From NCBI GenBank assembly GCA_900549415.1, contig URNX01000047.1:1-24976 (forward strand): a DNA stretch of 24,976 nt, in the 5' to 3' direction. The notes under the pieces were generated by a model. That model searched no databases. It saw only the letters and a list, made by a program, of their open reading frames with translations, and had not been told where the DNA came from. The stretch comes from an uncultured bacterium (GTDB taxonomy: Bacteria; Verrucomicrobiota; Lentisphaeria; Victivallales; UBA1829). The first letter of the stretch is position 1; every line of letters starts with the position of its first letter. Positions 16,110 to 23,948 of this stretch are shown piece by piece. The translations under genes and the position numbers were made by a program.

Positions 16110-16905
16110 TATCTCTCCGGAACTCGCGCCGATGCTGAGCGGCGACCCGTTTGCCAAAGCCTTCGCAATCGACGGTAAAGTATTCCGCTGCATCAAAAAC
16201 CGTAAAACCGTCCGGTTCATCCGTAACGGCAAACCCTATTTCATCAAAATGCACCGCGGAGTCGGCTGGGGGGAAATTTTTAAAAACTGGCTTCAGTTCA
16301 AACGTCCCGTTCTCGGCGCGACAAATGAATATCTCGCAATCCGGCACATGGAATCGCTCGGACTCGACACCATGCGCGTCTGCGCGTTCGGCGAACGCGG
16401 ATGGAACCCCGCAAAGCGCGAATCGTTCATCATCACGGCGGAACTCGAAAACATGATTCCCCTCGAAGATTTCTGCCGTGACTGGGCCGCGAATCCGCCC
16501 GAGCCGGAACTCAAGCGCCGCATCATCGACCGTCTCGCGGAAGTCTGTTCTAAAATGCACTACTCCGGACTCAACCACCGGGACTGCTACATCTGCCATT
16601 TTCTGCTGGATAAAACCGCTTTTGCGAAAGGTGAAATCCGGCTCTTCGTCCTTGATCTTCACCGGGCGGAACTGCGTCCGCACATTCCGCGCCGGATGCG
16701 GGTGAAGGATCTCGCAGGAATCTTCTTCTCCTCCATGGATCTCGGACTGAGCCGGCGCGATGCTCTCCGCTTCATGGCAATCTACCGCAGGGGCGGCGCA
16801 CTCGACGCCAATCTCTGGCGCGACGTCCATGAAACCGCCGTCCGGCTCTACCGCAAGGAATGGAAAAAGGAACCGCCGATATGCCCGGAAACGATAAACT
16901 CCTGA
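16096..16905 (+). CDS. waaP: WaaP-like LPS core heptose kinase
   Basis: A small atypical kinase homologous to WaaP/RfaP, which phosphorylates heptose I of the LPS inner core and strengthens the outer membrane. The 269 aa length from ATG 16096 matches E. coli WaaP (265). Shared landmarks: DPFAKAFAIDGKVFR, RFIRNGKPYFIKMHRGVGW (ATP Lys region), RPVLGATNEY, SFIITAELENMIPLEDFC, and GLNHRDCYICHFLL with Asp163, the counterpart of catalytic Asp162. LDLHRAELRPHIPRRMRVKDLAGIFFSSMDLGL follows. I prefer ATG 16096 (AAAGG 5 bases upstream) over an in-frame TTG at 16078. It overlaps the WaaG-like gene by 14 bases and the ArfB gene by 25. It implies a heptose-containing LPS core. Confidence 0.92.
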   Translation: MLPVDISPELAPMLSGDPFAKAFAIDGKVFRCIKNRKTVRFIRNGKPYFIKMHRGVGWGEIFKNWLQFKRPVLGATNEYLAIRHMESLGLDTMRVCAFGERGWNPAKRESFIITAELENMIPLEDFCRDWAANPPEPELKRRIIDRLAEVCSKMHYSGLNHRDCYICHFLLDKTAFAKGEIRLFVLDLHRAELRPHIPRRMRVKDLAGIFFSSMDLGLSRRDALRFMAIYRRGGALDANLWRDVHETAVRLYRKEWKKEPPICPETINS

Positions 16906-17291
16906 AACATCTTCCGCCCGACGAAGAGCTCGAAGAGGAATTTGTCCGCTCCGCCAGCGGACCCGGAGGACAGAACGTCAACAAAACAGCCACCGCCGTC
17001 CGCCTGACGTTCCGTTTCATGGAAAGCCCGACTCTTTCCGAAGAGGTGAAGGCACGTCTTCAAGCGCTCTGCGGAGCGGATTTTGTTTCGTTTCTCGCCC
17101 GGGAATCGCGCAGTCTTCCGGACAACCGCGAAGCGGCGCGCTGCCGCCTTGCCGCCCTGCTCGCCTCCGCAAAAAAAGTTCCGCGCAAGCGCCGTCCGAC
17201 CAAACCGACACGCGCCTCAAAAGAACGCCGTCTCAACGCCAAATCCCGCCGTTCCGAAATCAAATCCGGACGCGGCAGAGTCGAATACTGA
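16881..17291 (+). CDS. arfB: ArfB/YaeJ-like alternative ribosome-rescue peptidyl-tRNA hydrolase
   Basis: A class-I-release-factor-like protein of 136 aa. It has the catalytic GGQ at residues 29-31 (RSASGPGGQNVNKTATAV) and the basic C-terminal tail (RKRRPTKPTRASKERRLNAKSRRS) that enters the empty mRNA channel. ArfB hydrolyses peptidyl-tRNA on ribosomes stalled without a stop codon. The lack of codon-recognition domains distinguishes it from RF1/RF2. Start 16881 (AAGGA about 10 bases upstream) is preferred over in-frame ATG 16860, whose AAGG sits too close. It overlaps the WaaP-like gene by 25 bases and is the last gene of the icd cluster. Confidence 0.92.
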   Translation: MPGNDKLLKHLPPDEELEEEFVRSASGPGGQNVNKTATAVRLTFRFMESPTLSEEVKARLQALCGADFVSFLARESRSLPDNREAARCRLAALLASAKKVPRKRRPTKPTRASKERRLNAKSRRSEIKSGRGRVEY

Positions 17292-17309
17292 TTGTCTCTT
17301 TGCACAAAA

Positions 17310-17355
17310 CGGGGGATGAACAGCGGCCACCCCCAAAGGCCGAGTTCATCCCCCG
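17310..17355 (-). terminator. Strong hairpin terminator of the oad operon (minus strand), between convergent operons
   Basis: Arms 17310-17321 (CGGGGGATGAAC) and 17344-17355 (GTTCATCCCCCG) are perfectly complementary. Inside them GGCC (17325-17328) pairs with GGCC (17338-17341) around a 9-base loop. On the minus strand TTTTG follows the stem directly, as expected for intrinsic termination of oadABG. On the plus strand there is no T run, but the structure may still protect the icd-arfB mRNA end. Confidence 0.6.
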
Positions 17356-17360
17356 CAAAC

Positions 17361-17555
17361 TTACTTCCGCAGTTCCCGCATTGCGACTGCAACGGCAAGC
17401 GCGGTTTCCGCATCCGGATTTTGCGTTTCGGGCTTTTCTTTTGCGAACAGCCGGATCAGGCGAACCAGCATATCAATCATGAATGCAACGAAAAACGCCA
17501 CGGCGATTGTCAGAATCACCGTCAGAAGCATAATGGAAAAGGCTTTTGCAACCAT
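17361..17555 (-). CDS. oadG: Oxaloacetate decarboxylase gamma subunit (OadG-like)
   Basis: A 64-residue membrane protein with one N-terminal transmembrane helix (about residues 5-30). A charged linker and a short C-terminal helix rich in Ala/Val (DAETALAVAVAMRELRK) follow. This matches the layout of OadG, the small subunit that holds the alpha and beta subunits together. It is shorter than many OadG proteins (about 80 aa or more) and lacks an obvious His-rich Zn-binding tail. The identification rests on the layout and on its position 12 bases after oadB. AGGAGG lies 8 bases upstream of its ATG. Confidence 0.75.
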   Translation of the reverse strand: MVAKAFSIMLLTVILTIAVAFFVAFMIDMLVRLIRLFAKEKPETQNPDAETALAVAVAMRELRK

Positions 17556-17567
17556 CCTAAAACCTCC

Positions 17568-18812
17568 TTACTTAATCAGGCTCATGTAGACCGCCGCGAT
17601 GATTGCGGTTGTAATCACACCGCAGATGTTCGCGCCAAGCGCATACGGCATGATAATTGAGCCGGGGTTCACTTTCGCCACGCACTTTTGCGCGACTTTC
17701 GCGCAGCTCGGGACACAGCTCACGCCCGCAAGTCCGATCACCGGATTGAACTTCCGGCCGGAAAGAAAATACATTGCGTAACCGCCGATGATTCCGCCGA
17801 TTCCGGAAAGCAGCAGCGAAAGAATTCCGAGCAGAAGCAGCGGCAGGACCTCCGGCTTCATAATCGTCTCCGCTTCGCAGAGCACGCCGAGCAGAAGCCC
17901 GAGCATGAGCGTGGAGCCGTAAAGCACGATTTCACTGACAATGTAGTGAAATTTTTCAAGCCCCGATTCCCGGATTGTAATGCCGAGAAACAGCGAGAAG
18001 ATCAGCGGCGACGCCACCGGGAACAGGAACGACAGCACCGCGCTTGCAACGGCGGCGAACACCATCTTCTGGCCGGAGGTAATCGGTTTCCGCGGTTTTT
18101 CCGGCGGCATTTTGAGTCCGATCAGCTTTTTCGGAATCAGCAGTTTCACCAGATAAGGATAGCCGCCGTAGCAGAGTCCGAGGTAAAGATATGCGACAAT
18201 CGTAATCGGCACAAACAGATCCGGCGCCATCTTCAGCGACCCGAACAGCACCATCGGACCGTCCGCCCCGCCGACCAGGGCGATCGACGCGGCCTTGCCC
18301 AGATCCGGATAAAAAATCGCCGCAATCGGCAGAGTCAGAAACGTTCCCAATTCCGCGAAAAGCGCAAGAAACATACTGACATACGGACGCGCCATGACGA
18401 ACCCGATATCCAGAAGCGAACCGATGCCGACGAAAATCAGGCAGGCAATCAGCCCGTTGCTGAACGCCAGAGTGTAGATCGGCTGGAGCCAGTCGACTTG
18501 CATCAGAGACATCAGCTGCATATTGTCGCTGACCGTCGAATCCAGAAACAAAGTTCCTATTTTCTGCGGGTCCGGCGTTTTTCCTTCCAGAATCGCGACG
18601 GGGTCGAAGAACATGCCGGAGACATTGATCACCGCCATGCCGAGCCCCATCGGAATCATCAGGAGAGCTTCGAGAATTCCTTTCCGGCCGAGATAAATCA
18701 TCAGGAAACCGAGAAAAACCAGCAGAATCCGCACGCAGGTCGTCTGCCAGGGTGAGTGGGCAAGAACCGAAAAGCCGGTGAATATTTCACCGAGCTGAGA
18801 AAGAATATCCAT
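17568..18812 (-). CDS. oadB: Na+-translocating oxaloacetate decarboxylase beta subunit
   Basis: The membrane subunit that decarboxylates carboxybiotin and pumps Na+ out. The 414 residues form about nine or more hydrophobic helices. The hallmark VGGADGPMVLF is present with Asp184, equivalent to Klebsiella Asp203, the essential Na+/proton site. GLAGVSCVPSCAKVAQK and NPGSIIMPYALGANICGV, the conserved helix VIII region, follow. It lies 18 bases after oadA and 12 before oadG. Sequence alone does not prove Na+ over another coupling ion, but that is the family norm. Confidence 0.93.
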   Translation of the reverse strand: MDILSQLGEIFTGFSVLAHSPWQTTCVRILLVFLGFLMIYLGRKGILEALLMIPMGLGMAVINVSGMFFDPVAILEGKTPDPQKIGTLFLDSTVSDNMQLMSLMQVDWLQPIYTLAFSNGLIACLIFVGIGSLLDIGFVMARPYVSMFLALFAELGTFLTLPIAAIFYPDLGKAASIALVGGADGPMVLFGSLKMAPDLFVPITIVAYLYLGLCYGGYPYLVKLLIPKKLIGLKMPPEKPRKPITSGQKMVFAAVASAVLSFLFPVASPLIFSLFLGITIRESGLEKFHYIVSEIVLYGSTLMLGLLLGVLCEAETIMKPEVLPLLLLGILSLLLSGIGGIIGGYAMYFLSGRKFNPVIGLAGVSCVPSCAKVAQKCVAKVNPGSIIMPYALGANICGVITTAIIAAVYMSLIK

Positions 18813-18830
18813 AACGCATCACCTCCGGAG

Positions 18831-20645
18831 TCAGACTTTTTTGACCACGGCGAGCAAAGCCCCGGACTGCACCTGATCGCCTTCCCGGACCTGGAAGCTG
18901 GCAAGTACACCGTCAGCAGGCGACTGCACTTCGGTTTCCATTTTCATGGATTCGAGGATCATGACCGCCTGATCCGCGCGCACACGGTCGCCGGGGTTGA
19001 CCAGCATCCGGAGCACGATTCCGGGAAGCGCGGCGTTGATGTTCTCAAACTTCTCCGGCTTTCCCGCCGAAGCCGCCGTTGCGGGCGTCGCAACCGGAGC
19101 GGCATTCTCCTTCACCGTGTAGGAAACCGGAACGCCGTTGACCACGGCTCCGCCTTTGTCAAATTTGACGCAGTAGTCTTTCCCGTTGATGCAGACCGTC
19201 ACTTCGGAGCGGCCCGCGCCGGACGAAACAGGCGCAGTTTCCGGATTTTTCACATTTTTGCGCACGCCGATCCGTCCTTCGCCTTTGAGATAGGCAATCC
19301 CCTTCTCCTGACAGGTCGCCGCGATGAAGATATTTTCATCCGTAATCGGCAGTTTGTTTGCCTCCAGCATGGCAACGGCGGCCTTGCGCCCTTTCGCGGG
19401 ATTGGCGTCGTTGAGATCAAGCGGATTCTTCGCCGTCGGTTCCAGATGAAGCTGTTCCGAGGCGATCCGGACGACTTCGGGATCCGGTCTGCCCGGCGTT
19501 TTGCCGAAATAACCGAGCACCATTTTTCCGTAGCCCTCCGCAATCTTCTTCCACGGTCCGAACATGACGTTGTTGAACGCCTGCTGGAAATAGAACTGCG
19601 AAACCGGAGTGACCGACGTTCCGAATCCGCCTTTGGAGACGGTCTCGCCCATTGCTTCGATAATGTCGTGGTACTTGTCCATCAAGCCGTTGTCCCGCAG
19701 CATCTGCGTATTTGCCGTAAGCGCTCCGCCGGGCATCGGACAGAACGGAATGATCGGGTCGACTTTGGTCGCCTCCGGCGGCATGAAATAATCCTTCAGC
19801 GCATTCTTGAGACTCTGCTCCAGCCGGATGATTTTCCGATAGTCGATATCAAGCGAGAATTCCGTTCCCCGCAGAGCATGCCACATGGTGAGGACGTCCG
19901 GCTGACAGGTTCCGCCCGAAAGCGGGGCAATCGAGAGGTCGATCTGATCCGCACCTCCCTCCAGAGCGGCCTTGTAACAGAGGACTCCGCAACCCGCGGT
20001 CTCGTGGGTGTGAAAAGCGATCGGGTATTTGTCCCCGACCAGCCGCCGCGCCATTTTTATGGTGTCGTAAACCTTTGCCGGACAGGACGTCCCGGAGGCG
20101 TCTTTGAACGCAATGGAGTGAAACGGAATATCCGAATTGAGAATCCGGCGGAGAACACTTTCGTAAAATTCAACCGTGTGTCCCTGGCATCCCGGCGGAA
20201 GCTCCATCATGGTAACCGTGACTTCATGGTGAAGCCCGGCCTCCGCGATGCATTTTCCGCTGTAGATCAGATTCTCCGCATCGTTAAGCGCATCGAAATT
20301 CCGGATTGTGGTTATGCCGTGTTTCTTCATCAGCTGCGCATGAAGACGGATGATGTCGCGCGGCTGCGAATCAAGTCCGACGACATTGATGCCGCGCGCA
20401 AGGGTCTGCAGATTTGCGGATGCGCCCGCGGCTTTGCGGAAGTTGTCCATCACCGTGAAAGCGTCTTCGTTGGAATAGAAGTAAGCGGCCTGGAACAGAG
20501 CTCCGCCGCCGGCTTCAAAGTGCTGAACGCCCGCCGCCGCGGCCTCCTCGACCACCGGCAGAAAATCGTTGGAAAAAACACGGGCGCCGATAACCGACTG
20601 GAAACCGTCGCGGAATGCAGTCAGCATAAAATTGATCTTTTTCAT
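18831..20645 (-). CDS. oadA: Oxaloacetate decarboxylase alpha subunit (carboxyltransferase plus biotin domain)
   Basis: The soluble subunit that moves the C4 carboxyl of oxaloacetate to biotin, giving pyruvate. An N-terminal carboxyltransferase TIM barrel spans about residues 1-290, with metal ligands Asp13 (AFRDGFQS) and His212/His214 (FHTHET). The carbamylation candidate is Lys181 in AFKDASG. A conserved PYC/OADA region follows, to about residue 490. After an Ala/Pro linker comes a C-terminal biotinyl domain with ESMKMETEV, Lys568 being the biotin site. At 604 aa it is standard length. The barrel is of the pyruvate/oxaloacetate type, not the acyl-CoA type, so methylmalonyl-CoA or glutaconyl-CoA decarboxylase is unlikely. 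The gene order A-B-G differs from the common G-A-B. Confidence 0.93.
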   Translation of the reverse strand: MKKINFMLTAFRDGFQSVIGARVFSNDFLPVVEEAAAAGVQHFEAGGGALFQAAYFYSNEDAFTVMDNFRKAAGASANLQTLARGINVVGLDSQPRDIIRLHAQLMKKHGITTIRNFDALNDAENLIYSGKCIAEAGLHHEVTVTMMELPPGCQGHTVEFYESVLRRILNSDIPFHSIAFKDASGTSCPAKVYDTIKMARRLVGDKYPIAFHTHETAGCGVLCYKAALEGGADQIDLSIAPLSGGTCQPDVLTMWHALRGTEFSLDIDYRKIIRLEQSLKNALKDYFMPPEATKVDPIIPFCPMPGGALTANTQMLRDNGLMDKYHDIIEAMGETVSKGGFGTSVTPVSQFYFQQAFNNVMFGPWKKIAEGYGKMVLGYFGKTPGRPDPEVVRIASEQLHLEPTAKNPLDLNDANPAKGRKAAVAMLEANKLPITDENIFIAATCQEKGIAYLKGEGRIGVRKNVKNPETAPVSSGAGRSEVTVCINGKDYCVKFDKGGAVVNGVPVSYTVKENAAPVATPATAASAGKPEKFENINAALPGIVLRMLVNPGDRVRADQAVMILESMKMETEVQSPADGVLASFQVREGDQVQSGALLAVVKKV

Positions 20646-20657
20646 AAAAACTCTTCT

Positions 20658-20672
20658 TGACTCCTGGAGTCA
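20658..20672. promoter_or_regulatory. 15-base inverted repeat upstream of oadA
   Basis: TGACTCC-T-GGAGTCA is a perfect inverted repeat 13-27 bases upstream of the oadA start, in the 50-base gap after the Ca2+ ATPase gene. On the minus strand its distal arm includes AGGAG, which could serve as a ribosome-binding site, so folding might affect oadA translation. It could equally be a protein-binding site; the function is unknown. Confidence 0.35.
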
Positions 20673-20695
20673 TTTTCAATACCGGGAAGCGGAAC

Positions 20696-23368
20696 TCAAA
20701 GGCTCCGTCCGGATAATTTGTCTGTTACACGGCGGAAAAAGCGGATCAGCTCCCCCGCCCACAGAATGATGGAAGTACTCAGGAACAGAACCAGCCATTG
20801 CGTCCAGCTGAGCGGGACCGTGCGGAAAACTTTCCCGCCGAACTGGACGATCAGGAACTGTCCCGCCAGAATGCAGACGGCGATCATCCAGAAAACCGGA
20901 TTTTCCCGCAGACGGACAAAGACCGATTTTGCGGAACCGAAGCATTTGGCGTTCAGCAGGTTCCAGAACTGAAGCAGAACGAACCCCGTAAAGAGAAGCG
21001 TAAGCGTTTCCGTGCTCTTTTCGCATCCGGCGGAACGGGCGTAAACCAGAAATCCGATCACACATGCGAGAAAAAAGGCGGCTGTTCCGAAAATATTCCA
21101 TGCCATTGACGGCGTAACGATGAACGCGTGCGGATCGCGCGGAGGTCTCTTCATAACCTCCGGATCCGGCGGTTCCGTCGCCAGAGCAAGGGCCGCGAAA
21201 GAATCCATAATCAGATTGATCCAGAGCATCTGGATCACCGTCAGCGGAAGTTCCACTCCGATGAACGGGCCGAGCAGCGCCATGCCGACCGCAGCGGCGT
21301 TGATCGTCAGCTGGAACAGAATGAAACGCTGGATGTTGAGATAGAGCGAGCGTCCCCAGAGCACAGCTTTCGCAATGGTCCCGAAAGAGTCGTCCAGCAG
21401 AATAATGTCGGACGCCTCCCGGGCGATCGCGGTTCCCGCCTTGCCCATCGAGATTCCGACGTCGGCGTAGTTCAGAGCCGGAGCGTCGTTTGTGCCGTCT
21501 CCGGTCACAGCGACGACCTCTCCGTTTGCCTGAAGCGCCTTGACCAGCTTCATTTTGTCGTTCGGTCTGGCGCGCGCAATCAGATGCAGGGCGCCGACCC
21601 GTTCCCGGGTTTCTTCATCGGAAAGGGAATTGAATTCGCGACCTTCCATGATTTCCTTGTTCAGATTCAAGCCGGAGCTCCAGAGTCCGATCTGCCGTCC
21701 AATCTCCCCCGCAGTCGCCGGCGTGTCTCCGGTGACGATCTTCACATCAATCCCCGCGTTGCGGCAGACCTGAACCGCCTCCGGAACTTCCGGACGGACG
21801 GGGTCCGCAATGCTGACGAATCCGAGATATGTCAGATCTTTGGCGGCGTCGGTCAGATTTTCCGCTTCAGCGCATTCGCGGTAAGCGAACGCAAGCGTGC
21901 GGCATCCTTTCGACTGAGCGGCGAGAAACTCCGCCGTAATCCGCGCCCGTTCACCCGCCGTCAGAGGATGCGTCCCGCGGTTGTCCCGCACCAGCGCACA
22001 GTTGCCGAGGACGAATTCGGGTGCGCCTTTCACATGCAGAATCTGTTTGCCGCGAACAGGGGAGACGCCGAGCGTTCCCATCATCTTGACTTCCGTTGAA
22101 AACGGAAACTGGCGGACGGTCTGAAACGTTTCGCGGATTCCGGCGTAAGAAATTCCGTGTTCGTGCAGATAAATCAGAATCGCGCCCTCCGTCGGATTCC
22201 CGATCACCTCAACAGCGCCGTCTCCGGAGCTGAGATTGGCGGTCGAATTCACGCAGAACGCCTCACGAACCAGCTCCCGCACATCTTCCCCCGCGGGAAA
22301 GAAAAGGTCGCGGACGCGCATCTGATTCATGGTCAGCGTTCCGGTTTTATCCGTGCAGATCACCGTCGCAGCGCCGATCGTTTCGCAGGCATGAAGCTTG
22401 CGGACCAGGCAGCGGCTCGCGGTCATACGGCGCATGCTGTATGCCAAACTCAATGTAACGCTCATCGCCAGACCTTCGGGAACCGCCACGACGATCAGTG
22501 TTATGGCGATCATGAAGAAGGAAAGCAGCGTTCCGATCACAGTGAGACTGGCATACCCGGAAAGCGTTCCCGGCAGTTCCCCGACTGCCACCGCGCGGAC
22601 GACCAGGAGGATCAGCAGAAGCACGGAAAGAGAACTCCCGGCGACTGCAATCACCTTTCCCAGCCGATTGAGCTGCCTCTGAAGCGGAGTCACGGCGTCC
22701 GTGATCTCCGAGGCCGCGATGGCGGTCCTGCCGATTTCCGTTTGCGCACCGACCGAGACGACCTTCGCGTATGCGCTTCCCTCCAGCACCGTTGCCCCCC
22801 GGAGCAGAAGATCGCACGCATATGCGGAGCCCCCCGATTCAACAGACAGACTGCTTCCGGCGGCCGATTTGGCAACCGGTTCGGGTTCCCCCGTGAATTT
22901 GGATTCATCCACATGAAGATTGACCGATTCCAGAACCTTGCAGTCCGCGGGAATTTCCTCCCCCGTCTCAACAAAGATCACATCCCCGACAACGAGATCC
23001 TGTTTGGGAATCATCCCGAATCCGCCGTCGCGAATTGTCTTGACCGGCTCCGAATCCTCAACCCGGTTCAGAATCTCAAACTCCTTCCCGGCACGGTATT
23101 CATTCAAAAAAGCGATGCCGACCGAGAGACACACCGCAAGCAGGATTCCCAGGCTCTCGATCACGGCACCCGTAAAAACGGAGATCAGAGCGGCGGCGAT
23201 CAGGATCAGGATCACCGGATCGCGGAATTTTTCCAGAAGAAGTTTCCAGGCGGGCTTCCCCGGAGCGGGTTTCAAATGGTTGGAACCATGCTCCGCCCGG
23301 CTGACAATCACCTCTTCTGTTGTCAATCCCTGATGACGGCATGTATTCTCAGCGGTATTCGCAGTCAT
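20696..23368 (-). CDS. P2-type Ca2+-transporting ATPase (PMCA-like)
   Basis: A P-type ATPase of about 890 aa that should export Ca2+ using ATP. Motifs in order: TGE in the actuator domain (KFTGEPEP), PEGL in M4 (VAVPEGLAMSV, Glu298), phosphorylation site DKTGTLT (Asp340), KGAPE nucleotide-binding motif, TGDTPATA, and GDGTNDAPAL. M6 reads WINLIMDSFAALALATEPP with Asn718 and Asp722, very like plasma-membrane Ca2+ ATPases. A Ca2+ role is well supported; the calmodulin-binding tail of eukaryotic PMCA is absent. Numbering is from ATG 23368; an in-frame TTG at 23377 with AAGGA 4 bases upstream is an alternative start. oadA lies 50 bases downstream on the same strand. Confidence 0.93.
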   Translation of the reverse strand: MTANTAENTCRHQGLTTEEVIVSRAEHGSNHLKPAPGKPAWKLLLEKFRDPVILILIAAALISVFTGAVIESLGILLAVCLSVGIAFLNEYRAGKEFEILNRVEDSEPVKTIRDGGFGMIPKQDLVVGDVIFVETGEEIPADCKVLESVNLHVDESKFTGEPEPVAKSAAGSSLSVESGGSAYACDLLLRGATVLEGSAYAKVVSVGAQTEIGRTAIAASEITDAVTPLQRQLNRLGKVIAVAGSSLSVLLLILLVVRAVAVGELPGTLSGYASLTVIGTLLSFFMIAITLIVVAVPEGLAMSVTLSLAYSMRRMTASRCLVRKLHACETIGAATVICTDKTGTLTMNQMRVRDLFFPAGEDVRELVREAFCVNSTANLSSGDGAVEVIGNPTEGAILIYLHEHGISYAGIRETFQTVRQFPFSTEVKMMGTLGVSPVRGKQILHVKGAPEFVLGNCALVRDNRGTHPLTAGERARITAEFLAAQSKGCRTLAFAYRECAEAENLTDAAKDLTYLGFVSIADPVRPEVPEAVQVCRNAGIDVKIVTGDTPATAGEIGRQIGLWSSGLNLNKEIMEGREFNSLSDEETRERVGALHLIARARPNDKMKLVKALQANGEVVAVTGDGTNDAPALNYADVGISMGKAGTAIAREASDIILLDDSFGTIAKAVLWGRSLYLNIQRFILFQLTINAAAVGMALLGPFIGVELPLTVIQMLWINLIMDSFAALALATEPPDPEVMKRPPRDPHAFIVTPSMAWNIFGTAAFFLACVIGFLVYARSAGCEKSTETLTLLFTGFVLLQFWNLLNAKCFGSAKSVFVRLRENPVFWMIAVCILAGQFLIVQFGGKVFRTVPLSWTQWLVLFLSTSIILWAGELIRFFRRVTDKLSGRSL

Positions 23369-23451
23369 ATTATCCAAATAGTCCTTTTGAGAAACGGAAC
23401 GCCCCCGTGATGAAACGGAAAACGCCCAGTTTCGAGTCTTGCGTCTGTTGA

Positions 23452-23476
23452 TTTCAGAATCCCGGCGATTCTGAAA
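23452..23476. repeat. 10-bp stem hairpin upstream of the Ca2+ ATPase gene
   Basis: TTTCAGAATC (23452-23461) and GATTCTGAAA (23467-23476) pair perfectly around a 5-base CCGGC loop. It follows directly after the 20-base palindrome. No T run follows on either strand, so it is not a standard terminator; it may be a leader structure or a second stop hairpin. Confidence 0.4.
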
Positions 23477-23477
23477 A

Positions 23478-23503
23478 ATAGGCGGAATATGAGCTCATAT
23501 TCC
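23478..23503 (-). terminator. 20-base palindrome with T tract, probable terminator of the 132-aa gene
   Basis: GGAATATGAGCTCATATTCC (23484-23503) is a perfect palindrome starting 18 bases after the stop codon of the small secreted protein gene. On the minus strand it is followed three bases later by TATTTTT. That suits an AT-rich intrinsic terminator. The same perfect symmetry would also suit an operator for the Ca2+ ATPase gene downstream. Confidence 0.45.
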
Positions 23504-23520
23504 TTGAATCTGAATGGAAA

Positions 23521-23919
23521 TCAGACGCACCGCGGTCCGGCGCGCGCCGGAATCACTTCGGTGAATACTATCTTGGAGTAAGAAAACGGCTGGCTGTACA
23601 AATTCCGGGATGCAGACGGCATCTCCGGTTCTTCTGCGGGTGCCAGCAGCGGCAGAACCGCGAAAAGAAGCTGAACGGTGAAATACTGCTGAATACGTTT
23701 CTGATTCAGCGCGCGCAAAGCGCTTGCACCCTGCGAAAAATAGAGATCGTGAATAGCCGCATTGTCCGCATCCAGCAGATTCTGATTTTCCGCTTCGAAG
23801 ATCTGAATCAGTTTTGCGCTGTTGATTTTTGCGGGAAAGGATGGTCCGTGAAACGCGGCAAAGGATGCGGCCGTGAAAATCACGGTCAGCAGGCCTGCCA
23901 GAATTGCAAATCGTTTCAT
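23521..23919 (-). CDS. Small secreted or membrane protein of unknown function
   Basis: A 132-residue protein I do not recognise. A signal peptide is clear (KR then a hydrophobic stretch to about residue 20, with Ala-rich cleavage near SFAA). The mature part has an acidic helical section (residues 36-60), then RALNQKRIQQYF, and a second hydrophobic segment (residues 80-93, TVQLLFAVLPLLAP) that could be a membrane anchor. The C-terminal third is polar and ends in Arg-Cys-Val. It has no family motif visible to me. It has its own good promoter upstream and a probable terminator downstream, which supports a real single-gene unit even though the ribosome-binding site is weak. Confidence 0.7.
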   Translation of the reverse strand: MKRFAILAGLLTVIFTAASFAAFHGPSFPAKINSAKLIQIFEAENQNLLDADNAAIHDLYFSQGASALRALNQKRIQQYFTVQLLFAVLPLLAPAEEPEMPSASRNLYSQPFSYSKIVFTEVIPARAGPRCV

Positions 23920-23948
23920 CGCTTCAATCTCTTTTTCAGTTTTGCGGT

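Noticed and set aside
12312..16830. Several 300-490-codon minus-strand frames antisense to the icd cluster (such as 12312-13778, 13514-14989, 14817-16232)
   Set aside because: They mirror known genes, overlap one another, and show Asp/Gly/Val/Phe-rich composition typical of the reverse of GC-rich coding frames.
18756..20660. 634-codon plus-strand frame opposite oadA
   Set aside because: His/Arg-rich shadow of oadA, whose biotin and metal motifs are intact on the other strand.
21128..23410. Long plus-strand frames opposite the Ca2+ ATPase gene
   Set aside because: The ATPase reads through all P-type motifs on the minus strand; the opposite frames carry no motif and are Arg/His/Gln rich.
23378..23450. 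Search for a sigma70 promoter of the Ca2+ ATPase gene
   Set aside because: I found no hexamer pair with reasonable spacing, so none is reported.
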